A stretch of DNA of 64,000 nt from Heterocephalus glaber (GCF_000247695.1 NW_004624784.1:10913028-10977027), one strand, 5' to 3'; positions 13,304 to 23,766 are shown, counted from the first letter of the stretch. Notes: generated from the letters alone by a model not told the origin. Numbers and translations are program-made.

Positions 13304-13316
13304 GGGGGGGGGGGGG
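13304..13316 (+). repeat. G13 homopolymer
   Basis: Thirteen consecutive G in intron 1 with no interruption. It is prone to length variation and sequencing error. Confidence 0.9.
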
Positions 13317-14615
13317 ATAACCTGGCCAATGCTGCCCCGACCCCTCAAAATCATCTCCTGTGTAATTACCTACCTGGCTGGAAACCAAAAAACCAAATGC
13401 TTCAGATTTATGGACCACATTAAATAAAACATTTGAAAAAGAGCCTCTTTCAAAAGAAAAAAAAACTTCACATTTCATAAACCTTGGAAAATTGAACCAA
13501 CCTATTTTCGGAAAAAACCGAAGACGTTCAAAAATTAACACTAAAGCATTCCAAACACTTCTAGTTGAAATTTAAAATTCATATTTTAACTCAATGGGGC
13601 AAATATTGAGAAATAAAAGTTATAACCCTTTTCTCTTCCCAACACCCCTCAGCCCCAAACCACAAAATTAAGGCTTAAATACTTACAGCTTGTTGTATGA
13701 ATTTCCCATCCCAAAGAAGGCATTTTGATCAGTTATAGAATACAGGCTGAAATCAGCACTTAGCCATTTAGAAATGAGAAAAGACATTTTTCTTTTAAGC
13801 AATATATTCACAAAATGCAAAGGCATTTATACCATGGAGGCCTGTGAAGATGAACATAGGAATGGGGCATCTTGCAGCTGTCAAACTAGAATATGCTTTT
13901 CTACAGAATTCCTGGGAAGGAGGGTGCTCATTACGGGAACAACTGGAAATGGCCAATCTTGCCCGGGGTGCAGGCCACAGTGGAAGGATTAGCTACAATT
14001 ACTGCATATTTACACAACCATATTTACACAACAATAAAACTCTTCTGATCCAAACAAAACCTTGCTCAAAATAAACTAAACCAAAGGCAAAGTCTCTTCA
14101 GCCCAAGTAGTAATCATGCCCTGGCTTTGCTAGTTTCTGCTTTGCCATTACCCACTGTGACAACCTTTCATTCTGCCTCTCAGAAAAGCACGGGTAGGGT
14201 AAAAATTCTGTATATCCAGTTAAGAATATGTACATTCAGATAATACCATAATTATAAGTGGGGCAAAAATGGGGCTGTATCCTAAAGATTTATTCTGAAG
14301 TAATTGAAGACGAAATTACAGGATCTCCAAGATCTATTTAAAATAATCTAAGAAGAAGAAACAAAGAAAGACTGGCCAAGATAGGTAACTATTTAAACTT
14401 CATGATCTGCATACAGGGTTAAATATGGCATTTTTTCCACTTTTGTATGTATTTGAAAATAACAATAAGAAAATAGAACAAAAGAAAATATTACTAGTGT
14501 AAAGTCATGTGGCAAAAAATAATTTTTCTCAAAAAAAACCAAAAATTTTTTTTCAGTTTTTCTCTTTTAATGACAAAGGACAAGGACCTGCTTTAAAAAA
14601 AAAAAAAAAGTCAAG

Positions 14616-14823
14616 TGAAAGGAAAGAAGGGAAAGGAAAAATTATGGGAAAAGGAAAAAATGGAAACAAAGTCTTTGTAAACAGGGAAGGGTGGAGGGGG
14701 TGAAGGGAACACAGGGAATGGGGAAAAAGTAAGAACCAAGATACATCGTGTACAGGTACAAGCACCCAATGATAAATGCAAATGTACTGTATACCTAAAA
14801 TGTACCAATAAAAGAATTTAAGC
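14616..14823 (+). mobile_element. Short 5'-truncated LINE-1 3' UTR insertion
   Basis: The element shares the purine-rich tract and the terminal gtacctaaaatgtaccaataaaag-type block (split here by small changes) with the L1 tail at 5983-6305. It is flanked by 14-bp direct repeats aaaaaaaagtcaag (14602-14615 and 14824-14837), consistent with target-primed reverse transcription. Only about 208 bp were inserted. Confidence 0.75.
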
Positions 14824-17171
14824 AAAAAAAAGTCAAGCTTTGTTCTTGTTCTTAAGAATGCTTCCTTTTTCCTTAGTTACGCAGAACCAAATCTACTTTT
14901 AAAATTAATCCTTGAAAAAACAAAATTCTTAAAAATCAAAACGTGAGTCTTCTAAAACCAAATTTTCACTTATCTGACTTATAGTGACACAAAGTCAGCA
15001 ACCTCCCCCATGAAGGTGCTTTGGACGATATTCAGATGGTCACTGCCAAATAGAGTCCAGAGGTTTCAAAATCATTTGTCAACACCAAAGACAACATTAC
15101 AGACCTGGTACTTTCTTCCTACAGGTTGTTCCTTCTGATCCATGGGTTTATTACCTAGAGCAATAATTTATCTTGCTGCCTTTGGAGTACAAAATATTTT
15201 TAGCCAAGGTATCATCCTTTCACGATCCGTATCTCTGACTGTGCATCCCTGCCAAAAGATTTAACAGAAGGTCCACTGGCTAGAAATCAAGGGACCTGTC
15301 CCCAGCCAGGATCTATAGCTAACTCAGCCTCAGTTCAGCTGAGAGCAAGGTCTTTCCCTCTCTGGATATCTGCTGCCTCACTGAAAATTAAAAAAATCTC
15401 ACAAAATGATTTTTAGTATTTATCCCCTTTCAAAAACCCCATAAGAATCTCTAATATTTTGTAAAAGAGCTTTAACACCGACGTTATGTTTTCTATTAAA
15501 TAATTTTTAATATGATTATGAACATTGCATGTGAGTTGTAAATAATGTACATATATGCATATCTGTATCAATACACATACACACTGATACCATTAGGTGC
15601 TTATTCCAGACTAATTGCTTATAACTCAAAGCAGCAAATTTTCAATTCTGCAACAGATGTCGCTGTGTGATTTCTCCTTTCTGTGCTGGATTTTCTGTTA
15701 AAAATGCCCAGCGTAATGGTCAGTACTATTCTTCCCAAGAAAGATACACAGCATTTTAATCTTTTGGATTTATTTCTTATAAATTCTCTTCATATGCTGG
15801 TCAATTTCCATTCAAACCACGGCATCAATTAGTTTGGCCCCTTTTTAGAAATTCCCCCACATGAAAATGGGCCTTTTGTTAGACACACACCAAAAACACC
15901 ATTTTTAAAATGTAAATTCTAAGTGGACAATTAGGTATTAAAATGTCACATACAGAAACCCAAAGAGAGTAAGACAGTTTATATTTGTAGCAATATTATG
16001 AATTTTAAAACCTAAAAAATCATATAGCAATATAGGCCACAGATTAACAAAAATTCACTTATGAGATTAAAATGTACCAGGGGTAGGAAAAAGCCACAAA
16101 AATTTCAAAATATCATTAATGATAGTGAAAATTTTTAATTTTAGTTTTCACAGCATTTCTTAAAAAATCAATATAGTAAGGCTAATGTTATAATTGCAAG
16201 GCATCTTACCAATCTGATATTCACTTTCAACCACTTCTTGACACATGTCATAGAAAAGTGACATCTCTTTCCTTTCAACCAATATATCTTCCAACGATCA
16301 TCAAATCTCAACAGGTAGCCAACACTTTCTTCTGATAAATTCAGTGCTGGGAGAAAGGGCTGCAAGTTTCCTTTTGAAACCCAGGAACCCGTTATCTTCT
16401 GGGATTTCAGAGGGAGTGGAGAGAGAGGAGGCAAGCAGTGAGTCGGGGACCCACTCCGAGGATAATAATATGAAGTCAGGAAGTGAGAAAGGAAGCGAAA
16501 GTGTCCTGCCTGTTGTCGTCTTCCCTGTCCCACTCCTCTTTACCAGGAGGGCCATTGGGGAAAACTGGATAAAGCATGTACAACATCCATATGAATAAAG
16601 CTCTTTGTTCCAGAGAACTGCCTGCTCTTTTATTCCCCCCTTTTTCGTATTTGTTCATTTCAAAAGATTGCTCAATGGGTCTCTTGTTCCTCCAAAATGT
16701 CCCAGGCAAATAATGCAAGCTTGTCTCCTCACACAAGTCACTAAATGAAGCCTTGTGTGTCTCCAGTGACACACTGTAAATATAAACTGGCATTAATGAG
16801 GGATATTTTATCAAAGCCATCACAGGCAAGTGCAAGTCCCTCCTGCGGCTATTCAATTTGATGCAAGGAAAAGCAACAAGAGCAGGGAGGCACTTTTGTA
16901 TAAGTCCCTGTCTGTCCCTGGTGTTCAAGACCCAACAGGCTTCGGCAAGCAAAACTCAGCCCTGGACGTGCAGTCACCACCACCCAATCCCCCACCCATC
17001 AGCCATTTCCTCTAATCCAGAAAAAAGATGGAGGGGGCCCTACCACTGGTTTTTGGGGGATCCAAAACATCATGCATGGGCTTTCAATGTAACAGGCATG
17101 ATGAACACAGCCTCAGCAATCCCATTTTGGCTGCATTTCATTAATGTCCATTTCTTTCAAACACCGCAGGA

Positions 17172-17213
17172 GGGATTGTGAGGAGATTTGGGGGATTTGG
17201 GGGATTAGGGGGG
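17172..17213 (+). other. G-rich tract with quadruplex potential
   Basis: G-runs of 3, 5, 5 and 6 (17172-17174, 17190-17194, 17199-17203, 17208-17213). The last three are separated by four-base loops atttg-type and atta. It is in intron 1, about 1.2 kb from the CpG island. Confidence 0.45.
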
Positions 17214-19818
17214 ATAGAGAGCTTCAGTTACAGGAGGAAACAATCCGGAACCCTTGCACAATGACCAGATTTCGCTTTAAAGGCAAGGATGTAAATGAAA
17301 CAAGCAAATGAAGTTAGAAGACAGCACCAACAGGTTTCCCCTGGAGTGGGAAGTGGAGGCCTCTGAGAAAGCTTAAACTAAGAAGACCGGGGAAGAAAAG
17401 TCCCCAGGATTCCACCTGAAATTTACTCCTCCAGAGCAAAGGACCAAAGGTTGAGCCAAAACCCTCTCGCAAATTCACCACATAAAAAACATGCTTTCAA
17501 AGAAAAAAAAATTAAAGAATGTCATCTTATCCCCTCACTACAAATCAAACCCAATTACTTCCTAATTTGAACACAATCTGATAACCAGACTACAAACAGG
17601 GATGTACACAAGAGCAAGAAGCTGCTTCCATGGTAACTGGCAACAGAATTTTCTTGTAGCTTTGACATGCACGGTTGAGTTCCAGACCGCTCCTCTCTAA
17701 GTCAGCCCATCTCCTTCGCTGGGAAGGGAACTTCTCGCCGGGAGATAGTTACAAATATAGTACTGTTGTTACTACCCGGCGCCTTCAATGAGCAGGCTTG
17801 TCAGGGGAGGAATAATCTAATCCTACTCTGCTGCCAAGCGGCAAAGCATGGCTCCCATTTTCAGTGGAAAGGCAATACCCTACCAGCGCTCCCCACCACC
17901 ATCCCCCCCCCCTTTTTTGCAGCCAATACAAGTCTATTGTTGCTTCTATTATGCGCCAGTTACCGAGCCTTTACTCACTCTCACGTTTAACTGACACTGG
18001 CGCTTTTTACAATGCAGCAGCACGAGGGATCTCCTTCAGGAACATTTTCTCGAACCCTTCCAGTCAGTGGCACAGCCCGAAATGAAGTTGTAACCATACG
18101 GGCATCGGTTGAACCCAATTATCTCGTAACTCATAAATTAAGAATTCACAGAGGAAAAACACCTAAACAACATCCGGAGACAGTGTGGGATGGAAGAAAA
18201 AAAATGCTCAACGTTGGAATTGAGGTTGCTGCCAGGTTCCCACCCCTACAACCCCAATAGATTCCCCAAGCCGAGCTCCTCTGCAGGACTATTTGGGGGG
18301 AAAACAATCAACCTAGCATCCCCCAAATCCAGAGCTAGCACCCCAGCTATCCCCCTCCCATTTCCTACAGCGTGTTTCCTGCGGTGTTTACATAACTGTG
18401 TGTCCTCTAGCGTGTAAACAAAAGGCACAGCCCAAGCCGAGAGGCGCCCCCGGAGCTGCACGGTGGCCACAGCCCTGCGCACGCCTGGCCGGGGCCTCCG
18501 CAGGTGGGGGCTGAGCTCTCGACGTCCTCTGCCACTTGTTGCTCCGGGTCCTGCAGCTCCCGAGCCGCAAGGAGGGGCTTTGCGGGCGCAGAGCGCTGCT
18601 GCATCCCCTCCCGCACCGCCGTCCGCCCCCCGCGGCTCGGTGCCACTCGGTCCGGGTGCCCGCCCGGAGCCCGCAGCCAGCGGCCAAGAGCGCGGGGAGG
18701 CCGTGCGGCTGCTGAGCGAGCGCGGCGAGGTGGCGGGAAGGGAGGCAGGGTGCAGCACGGCCGGCCTCTCCGCTGGGGAACAGCTCCAGCTCCCTTTTGT
18801 TAGCAAATGCAAACACTGCCCTCTTCTTTCCCGAACGCGCCAACGCGCCCGACACACAGGCAGCCACACACCGAGCTCCAGCCGAGCACGCGGCGTCTTC
18901 AGGGAAGGCGCCGGGCATGCAGAGCCGCCCTGGGCAAATTCCCAAGATGGCCTTTCTTGCGAGGGGCTCCCGGCCGGCCGCAGAGGCCGCGAACGCCCCC
19001 TCCGCCGCCCTCGGGCCGCCGAAAGCACCAGCTGCCGGGAAATCCGGCATCCCTACTCGTGGCGGAGGGCGCCACGGGGCGGGCGGGCTGCGGACTCCCA
19101 GCGCCTTCCTACAGAGGCGGCGACCACGATCGACCGCCCCCCCGCGAGGCCGGGCCGGGGAACTTTCCCCGCCTGGACCCGGGCCAAGGAGCCCCGCAAC
19201 GGAGAGGGGGGTGGCGGGGCTTCGAGCGGTCGGAGGGAAACACGAGAGGTGTGCAGCTCGGGGGCAGGGGCGAGAGGCAGAGCACGGGCAACGCGGAGAC
19301 CAGGCAAGTCTGAGGAGTCCGGGGGACCAGCGAGGAATCACGCTGGAGGCGGCGAGTAGTCAGTCCTAGGGACAGGCTCGGAGGATGGAGAACTGGGGAG
19401 CTGACTGGGGAAACGGGGACGAACGGGCAACCCCGGGAGAAGAGGAAGGACCTGCAAGTCACCGGGACGACAGCGAGTTTAGGAGGGTCCGGACGGTTTG
19501 AGGTGCCTTCGATCCCTCCCCTTCCCCCAACTCTCCAGCCCCTTAGCCCGCATCTTCACTCCACTCCGCACTCCGCGCCAAGCCAGGGGGGAAAGGTGTG
19601 GGGCAGGCATCCCTGAGGGCTCTCGCTCACAGCCAGCCCGCCGCAGAGAAGCGGAGCCCAATCCTCTCAGCCCCTCCGAGTTTCGTCTCCACAATCCCTC
19701 CGTTTCGGATTTAGGAAGTGGGGGGGAGGTTGTCATGGAAACGTTCCCCCCTCCCTCCACGGCTACGGCTACTAGGGTGTCTGGGGAGGTTTGGGGGGCC
19801 AGGCGCCCGGTGCCCACA

Positions 19819-19824
19819 ACCTAC
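19819..19824 (-). other. CADM1 exon 1 splice donor
   Basis: Read on the minus strand the junction is CCACAG|GTAGGT, a near-consensus U1 donor. It places intron phase 1, leaving a single G of the glycine codon in exon 1. This agrees with the known continuation of the protein after ALIPT with Gly-Asp-Gly. Confidence 0.93.
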
Positions 19825-19954
19825 CTGTGGGGATCAGCGCCGCGGCGGAGAGGAGCAACAGCAGAAGCCGAAGCCGGAGCCCAGGAGGCGCCGCCGCCGC
19901 TACAGCCGCTGCCGCCGCACACTGGGAGCCGCTCGGCAGCACAGCACTCGCCAT
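19825..19954 (-). CDS. CADM1: CADM1 first coding exon (signal peptide of cell adhesion molecule 1)
   Basis: The exon encodes the N-terminus of CADM1 (TSLC1/SynCAM1/IGSF4), a single-pass immunoglobulin-superfamily adhesion protein of synapses and epithelia and a known tumour suppressor. Seen: ATG at 19954 reading down, with G at -3 and G at +4 (strong Kozak). There are 43 codons plus one base. The product opens [12 protein letters not shown], then a ten-residue Ala-rich tract with one Val, PPGLRLR, a run of six Leu, and SAAALIPT. This matches the known CADM1 signal peptide closely. The exon ends ACAG before GTAGGT, so the next exon should complete Gly and continue into the first Ig domain. That exon is outside the window, to the left, beyond a very long intron. 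An in-frame GTG nine bases upstream is not a start. The 5' UTR limit cannot be fixed from sequence. Confidence 0.96.
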
Positions 19955-20010
19955 GTCGGGCACCTGCCTCAGACTGGCGGCGTTGGCTGCCTCGGGAGCC
20001 CGAGCGAACA

Positions 20011-20029
20011 GCTAATGAGATGCTAATGA
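20011..20029. promoter_or_regulatory. Twin GCTAATGA elements
   Basis: GCTAATGA occurs at 20011-20018 and again at 20022-20029, 11 bp apart start to start. That puts two homeodomain-type TAAT cores about one helical turn apart on the same DNA face. They are in the 5' UTR or initiator zone of CADM1, in otherwise GC-rich sequence. Confidence 0.45.
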
Positions 20030-20032
20030 CAT
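20012..20032 (-). CDS. Possible upstream ORF of CADM1 (6 codons)
   Basis: On the minus strand an ATG at 20032 opens a frame reading MSLASH, then TAG. It ends 57 nt before the CADM1 ATG and lies within the twin TAAT sites. It matters only if transcription starts upstream of 20032, which the sequence cannot show. The start context is weak to moderate. Confidence 0.3.
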   Translation of the reverse strand: MSLASH

Positions 20033-20057
20033 GTACGGAAGGCGGAGTCCAGATGAA

Positions 20058-20062
20058 CCAAT
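20058..20062 (+). promoter_or_regulatory. Inverted CCAAT box
   Basis: CCAAT on the plus strand (ATTGG relative to CADM1) in the context gaaCCAATcac, about 104 bp upstream of the ATG. This is a plausible NF-Y site in either orientation. Confidence 0.45.
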
Positions 20063-20112
20063 CACCGCACCACCTGCCCAGCCCCGCTCTCTGAGGACTT
20101 GCCCCTCCCCCA

Positions 20113-20121
20113 CCCCGCCCC
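20113..20121. promoter_or_regulatory. GC box (Sp1/KLF type)
   Basis: CCCCGCCCC within a C-rich tract, about 160 bp upstream of the CADM1 start codon. Sp1-type sites are usual in this class of promoter. Binding is inferred from the motif. Confidence 0.5.
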
Positions 20122-20143
20122 CTGGCCCTGGCGTTCGGCGGCG

Positions 20144-20157
20144 CGCCCCTAGGGGCG
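20144..20157. promoter_or_regulatory. Palindromic double GC box
   Basis: CGCCCCTAGGGGCG is a perfect 14-bp palindrome made of two back-to-back GC boxes. It continues rightward as ggggcgggg (20152-20160). It is a likely Sp/KLF-family binding site about 190 bp upstream of the CADM1 ATG. The call rests on the motif alone. Confidence 0.6.
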
Positions 20158-20176
20158 GGGCCAAGGGGAGGAGCGT

Positions 20177-20184
20177 ATGCAAAT
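20177..20184 (+). promoter_or_regulatory. Octamer motif ATGCAAAT
   Basis: An exact POU-domain (OCT) octamer lies at the outer edge of the promoter, 20 bp beyond the palindromic GC boxes. It sits in a locally AT-rich patch (aaatatgtttatg) inside the CpG island. Function is inferred. Confidence 0.45.
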
Positions 20185-23100
20185 ATGTTTATGTTAAAAT
20201 TTCGTCTAGGCTTCCCCCGGATCAAGGAAAAAGTGTTCTCCAGGGCGACTGGCGAGTAGGGGCTCGGGCTCCAGGGGGCGGGTCTAGCTTCCCCTGCACC
20301 TTTATTAGGAATGTTTACAGCAATCTCCATCTCAAATGAAAACTGGAGACTCTCCCTTCTGGAGGCTCCTCTGCCGCGTACACCTTGTGTACCTCTGGCC
20401 TGGAAACCAGACGTTACAGATTTCCGTCACTCACCTCGCACGGAGGCAAAGATCTTTGGGAAACCAGGGGTTGCAAGAGTGAAGAGTGAGAACGCAGGTC
20501 CCCGGATTGACAAAACAATCTGGGAGAAGTGCATGCGTGCTTTGCACGTCCGGCGGAGCGGGAGAGCCTGCTCAACAGCCTAGCGGCGGACTTCGGGATA
20601 GTTGGGAGGCAGGAGCCGTGGAGTCGGGTTCTGGGATTTTCCAGTCGGTGACTTTGCGATAGAGTCTCGGGAAAGGTAGATCGAGGAGGGTACGCTCAGG
20701 CTCCCCGCCCGGCTTTGTTGAGGGTTCCTTTCCAGTTTAATATGTGTAGACATATATATATATATGTAGGTGTGACATATATGTACGCTTATATATTTAA
20801 GATTACACGCACACAACAAAAATGTACTGTACTTGGTCAAGACTGAAGGGGGAGAGGGTGTGGGGAACGGAGGTTTTCTGAAAGTAGGGTCGGCCACACT
20901 CCTCCTTCAGGGCTCAAACCCATTCTCTTCTCTATGCCCCGGGGTCGTCCCTCCTGAGGCGGCTGGAGACCAACAGGTGCGCCCCGCTTCCTGAGTCTCT
21001 GGGAGAGGTTCTCCTCCTTAAGCCACTGGCATCTCTGGACTCGCTTTCTCTCCTAGCTGAAATTACCTTGGCTTTTTTTTCAACCAGGCAGCCGATTCTT
21101 ATTTGTCTTCTTTTTAATTACTTATTTTCTTCTCCTCTAGAAGATCATGTGCTTTCTGACCCTCTGTTGCTCAAGCATCAAATTGAAGGACGAGCCATAT
21201 TAAGTGTAAAGGTTTATAATAATTTAAGTATTCATAGAATGCAGAACAATAAGATGTAGGAAATACAATTTGCATAATAAATATCAATATCACAACAGCT
21301 AAAACAAACCATGACAAATTATCTGTGGCTAAATGACCAAGAGATTACTGAATGTAAATTGCTAAATCTGAGCTATAGTCTAGAAGAGCTCCACCAAGTG
21401 ACTTCCCTAGCCTTCTGTCCTCATCTTGCTAAAAAAAAAAAAAAAAAGGAAAAAGGATAAGTAAATAAATAATACATATCAAAAAGAAAGTCAAGATCTG
21501 CCAACCCACCAAATGAGTTACACTTTAAAACAGCCTCCTATTATCCATTATGCATAAACTAATTTCAAGACTGCCCTGTCTTCTCAGCCCGGATTTTCTG
21601 CTCTGTAATTACTGGCCCAGATGCAGGAGCTGCAGGCAGTTCTCCAGAAGTAGGGTGGACTCCAGCAGGCAAATCACAGCACATGAGGCAAGAAACCACC
21701 ACCACATGGTCACCAGGATAATGCCCAGTCTCCAAGGTCCTACCTATGCGTATCACCTCTCTAGATGTGAAGCTACCTAGCTCAGATCCAATGCAAAACA
21801 GAGTCTTACCAAGATCAGGATAAGAAAATCAGAGGACACCTGTATGCTGAAAGGGATGTGTAAACTTATACCAGGTCCTATATGTCAGGAACATTAGCAC
21901 AGGACCTGGCATATAGCAATATTAATATTTGCTATTATTATTACTACTCTTGTGTTTATTAAATTCTTATTAAGCATTTGGCATGCAAAATCTCAATCCT
22001 TGTAACAGTCTCCATGGTGCACACTATCATCTCCCATTTTACATTCTTTAAGCGTGGTTGGAAAGATTAAGCAATGACCCTAAGATACATTGCTAAGACA
22101 GCCCATGCAATTAACCAGTATGCTGAAATGTGCCTCAATAAATATCTGTTAAGTGAATGAATAAATTTTGTATTACAATGTATGAATAATAAGCAAAGGA
22201 TAGCTATATTTTTAACATAAGGTGAAAATATGCCAGCAACCCAGAAGCATTTTTGAAAATAACAGGATTGCAGTATACTCCTAAGGAAAAGCATTCCTCA
22301 TGAGGCTAAAGCTCCAAGAGAATCTAGCCAGGCGCCATTCCTCCCACACTCAGAACACAGCGTGGGGACATTGGAAAATGTGGAGTGTTTTCATCTCCCT
22401 TCATTCTCTTGGCACATCACATGAACACCTACTCAAATTTCCAGTTGGCAAAGAACAACATGGGACATTTCTATAGGAAATGCTAATGCTGTATGACTTA
22501 CCTCACCAGAGGAATGAAAAATAGCTTTAGCAATTTCTGCAGAAATGCCACCTGTGCCATAATATTAAGGAACTTGCACATCCAATTTCCCAGGTAAAGA
22601 AACTGAGTCCTGGTACACCTTTGGCACTGGGGTTTACATGGAAATAACCAGGTGACAATTTAGAATTAAGCTGTTGCTACTCAATCCACTAGCCACACTC
22701 CTCTCCCACCCCCAGCTCTTTCACACTAAAGATGTCGCCAAGTGATTTAACATATGGAACATGTGAAGAGCATATCAGATTCCCACAGCCGTTAAGTACA
22801 AGTTATGACTACTCTGGCTTTCTCATAGTAAAGCTCGTCATTTTCTGCTCCATGGATGAGAGCTCCTCGCCAACTACAAGTTCCAACATTTTTTCCCCTT
22901 GCTACGTGGATTTAACCAATTTTGAATACCAGATGGTGTTTTTGCCATTTATAACTGATAATCAATTGTTTTGTGAATTTAATTTTTCAAAAAAGAACTG
23001 AAATACTTATCAGAATTACAATCTGGCCACTACTTGTGTTAGAATAAAATTGCCAGAAGTACCAAGAGCCCAGCCTTTTTTTTTTTTTAACTTTAAAGAA

Positions 23101-23376
23101 GGAGACCTTATAGTGTTTGCCTGCACTAAAACAATTGAGAAATGTGGATAAACATATATTAAGAATAAATATTAAAGAGAGATTCATGTTTGGGGCAGTA
23201 TATCAGAGATAATGGCAAGTGGTAACATTTTGCTTCTAAAAATGCTAATTATCTTAATACCCATGTATAAAAGGCAACAAAGACAAATTACTAGGAAAAG
23301 GAAAACAGTATTTGGAGTCAGCATTTGCCCGGTTAGTAGATTATTTAAGTACCCACAGAAAGTGGTTTAATTTATG

Positions 23377-23766
23377 TTATAGACTGTTTTTGTCTCCCTA
23401 AAATTCATATTTTGAAGCTCTGCCCCCCAGTGTGAAGGTATTTAGAGGGGGGACTTTTGAGAGTTAATTAGATTTAGATGAGATCATGAAAGTAAGGCTC
23501 CCATGATGGTATCAGTGTCCTTGCGAGAACAGAAATAGACACCAGGGCTCTCTGTCCATGAGTATATACAGATGAAAGTTTATGTAGACACACAGTGCAG
23601 AAGTGACCCTCTGCAAGCCAGAAAGAGGGCCCTTACCAGAACCTAACCATGCCAGTACACTGAATTATCTTGGACTTCAAGCCTTCAGAACTGAAGGTAA
23701 ATAAACTTCTGTTGAGTAAGCCACCCAACCAATGTATTTTGCCATAGCAGTCAAAGTATACTACAA
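23377..23766 (+). mobile_element. MaLR/MLT1-type LTR
   Basis: It opens with gactgtttttgtctccctaa and attcatattttgaagctctg, passes gtccttgcgagaacagaa and accagggctctct, and ends with ttcagaactgaaggtaaataaa, then gtattttgccatagcag. This is the standard order of an MLT1-like LTR. Only the LTR is present. Confidence 0.75.

Larger units (their letters stand above)
1..19824 (-). other. CADM1: CADM1 intron 1, 5' part (acceptor not in window)
   Basis: All sequence left of the exon 1 donor is intron 1. CADM1 has a very long first intron in known mammals, so the missing acceptor is expected. Recognisable content is one MaLR LTR, five ID SINEs, an L1 ORF2/3' UTR remnant, two further L1 tails and MIR copies. 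Stretches 1-1680, 2050-4050, 9180-14500 and 14840-18400 show no exon I can support. They are AT-rich unique sequence that becomes steadily more GC-rich toward the CpG island. Confidence 0.9.
19955..20200 (-). promoter_or_regulatory. CADM1 core promoter and 5' UTR region
   Basis: This is the stretch directly upstream of the CADM1 ATG. It has no TATA box at a sensible position. It has GC boxes (20113-20121 and 20144-20160), an inverted CCAAT box (20058-20062), paired GCTAATGA sites (20011-20029) and an octamer (20177-20184). This is typical of a TATA-less CpG-island promoter with dispersed starts. The transcription start itself cannot be read from the sequence. Confidence 0.75.
18420..20290. 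promoter_or_regulatory. CpG island spanning CADM1 promoter, exon 1 and start of intron 1
   Basis: CG dinucleotides and GC-rich runs are dense from about 18420 to about 20290 and sparse outside. Exon 1 sits near the right-hand end, so about 1.4 kb of the island lies in intron 1 and only about 0.3 kb upstream of the ATG. The CADM1/TSLC1 promoter island is a known target of cancer-associated hypermethylation. Borders are by eye. Long frames open on both strands here come from the lack of stop codons in GC-rich DNA. Confidence 0.88.

Noticed and set aside
16476..16952. A 158-codon minus-strand frame in intron 1
   Set aside because: No similarity I recognise. Overlapping frames on the other strand are also open, and there is no splice or promoter context. 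Chance is the simpler reading.
18246..19369. Several long overlapping open frames on both strands (up to 317 codons)
   Set aside because: They lie in the CpG island, where stop codons are rare. Products are low-complexity Arg/Pro/Ala/Gly-rich and open in most frames at once, with no recognisable domain.
20269..20282. CTCF-like string ctccagggggcggg
   Set aside because: It matches only the core of the motif, and similar G-rich strings are expected in a CpG island.
19498..20339. Plus-strand frames across the CADM1 exon and promoter
   Set aside because: They are antisense shadows of exon 1 and the GC-rich promoter. A divergent non-coding transcript is possible, but the sequence alone does not show one.
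20753..20765. TA-rich run that could pass for a TATA box
   Set aside because: It is a short (TA)n repeat about 800 bp upstream of the ATG, not at a promoter-like distance from any supported start.
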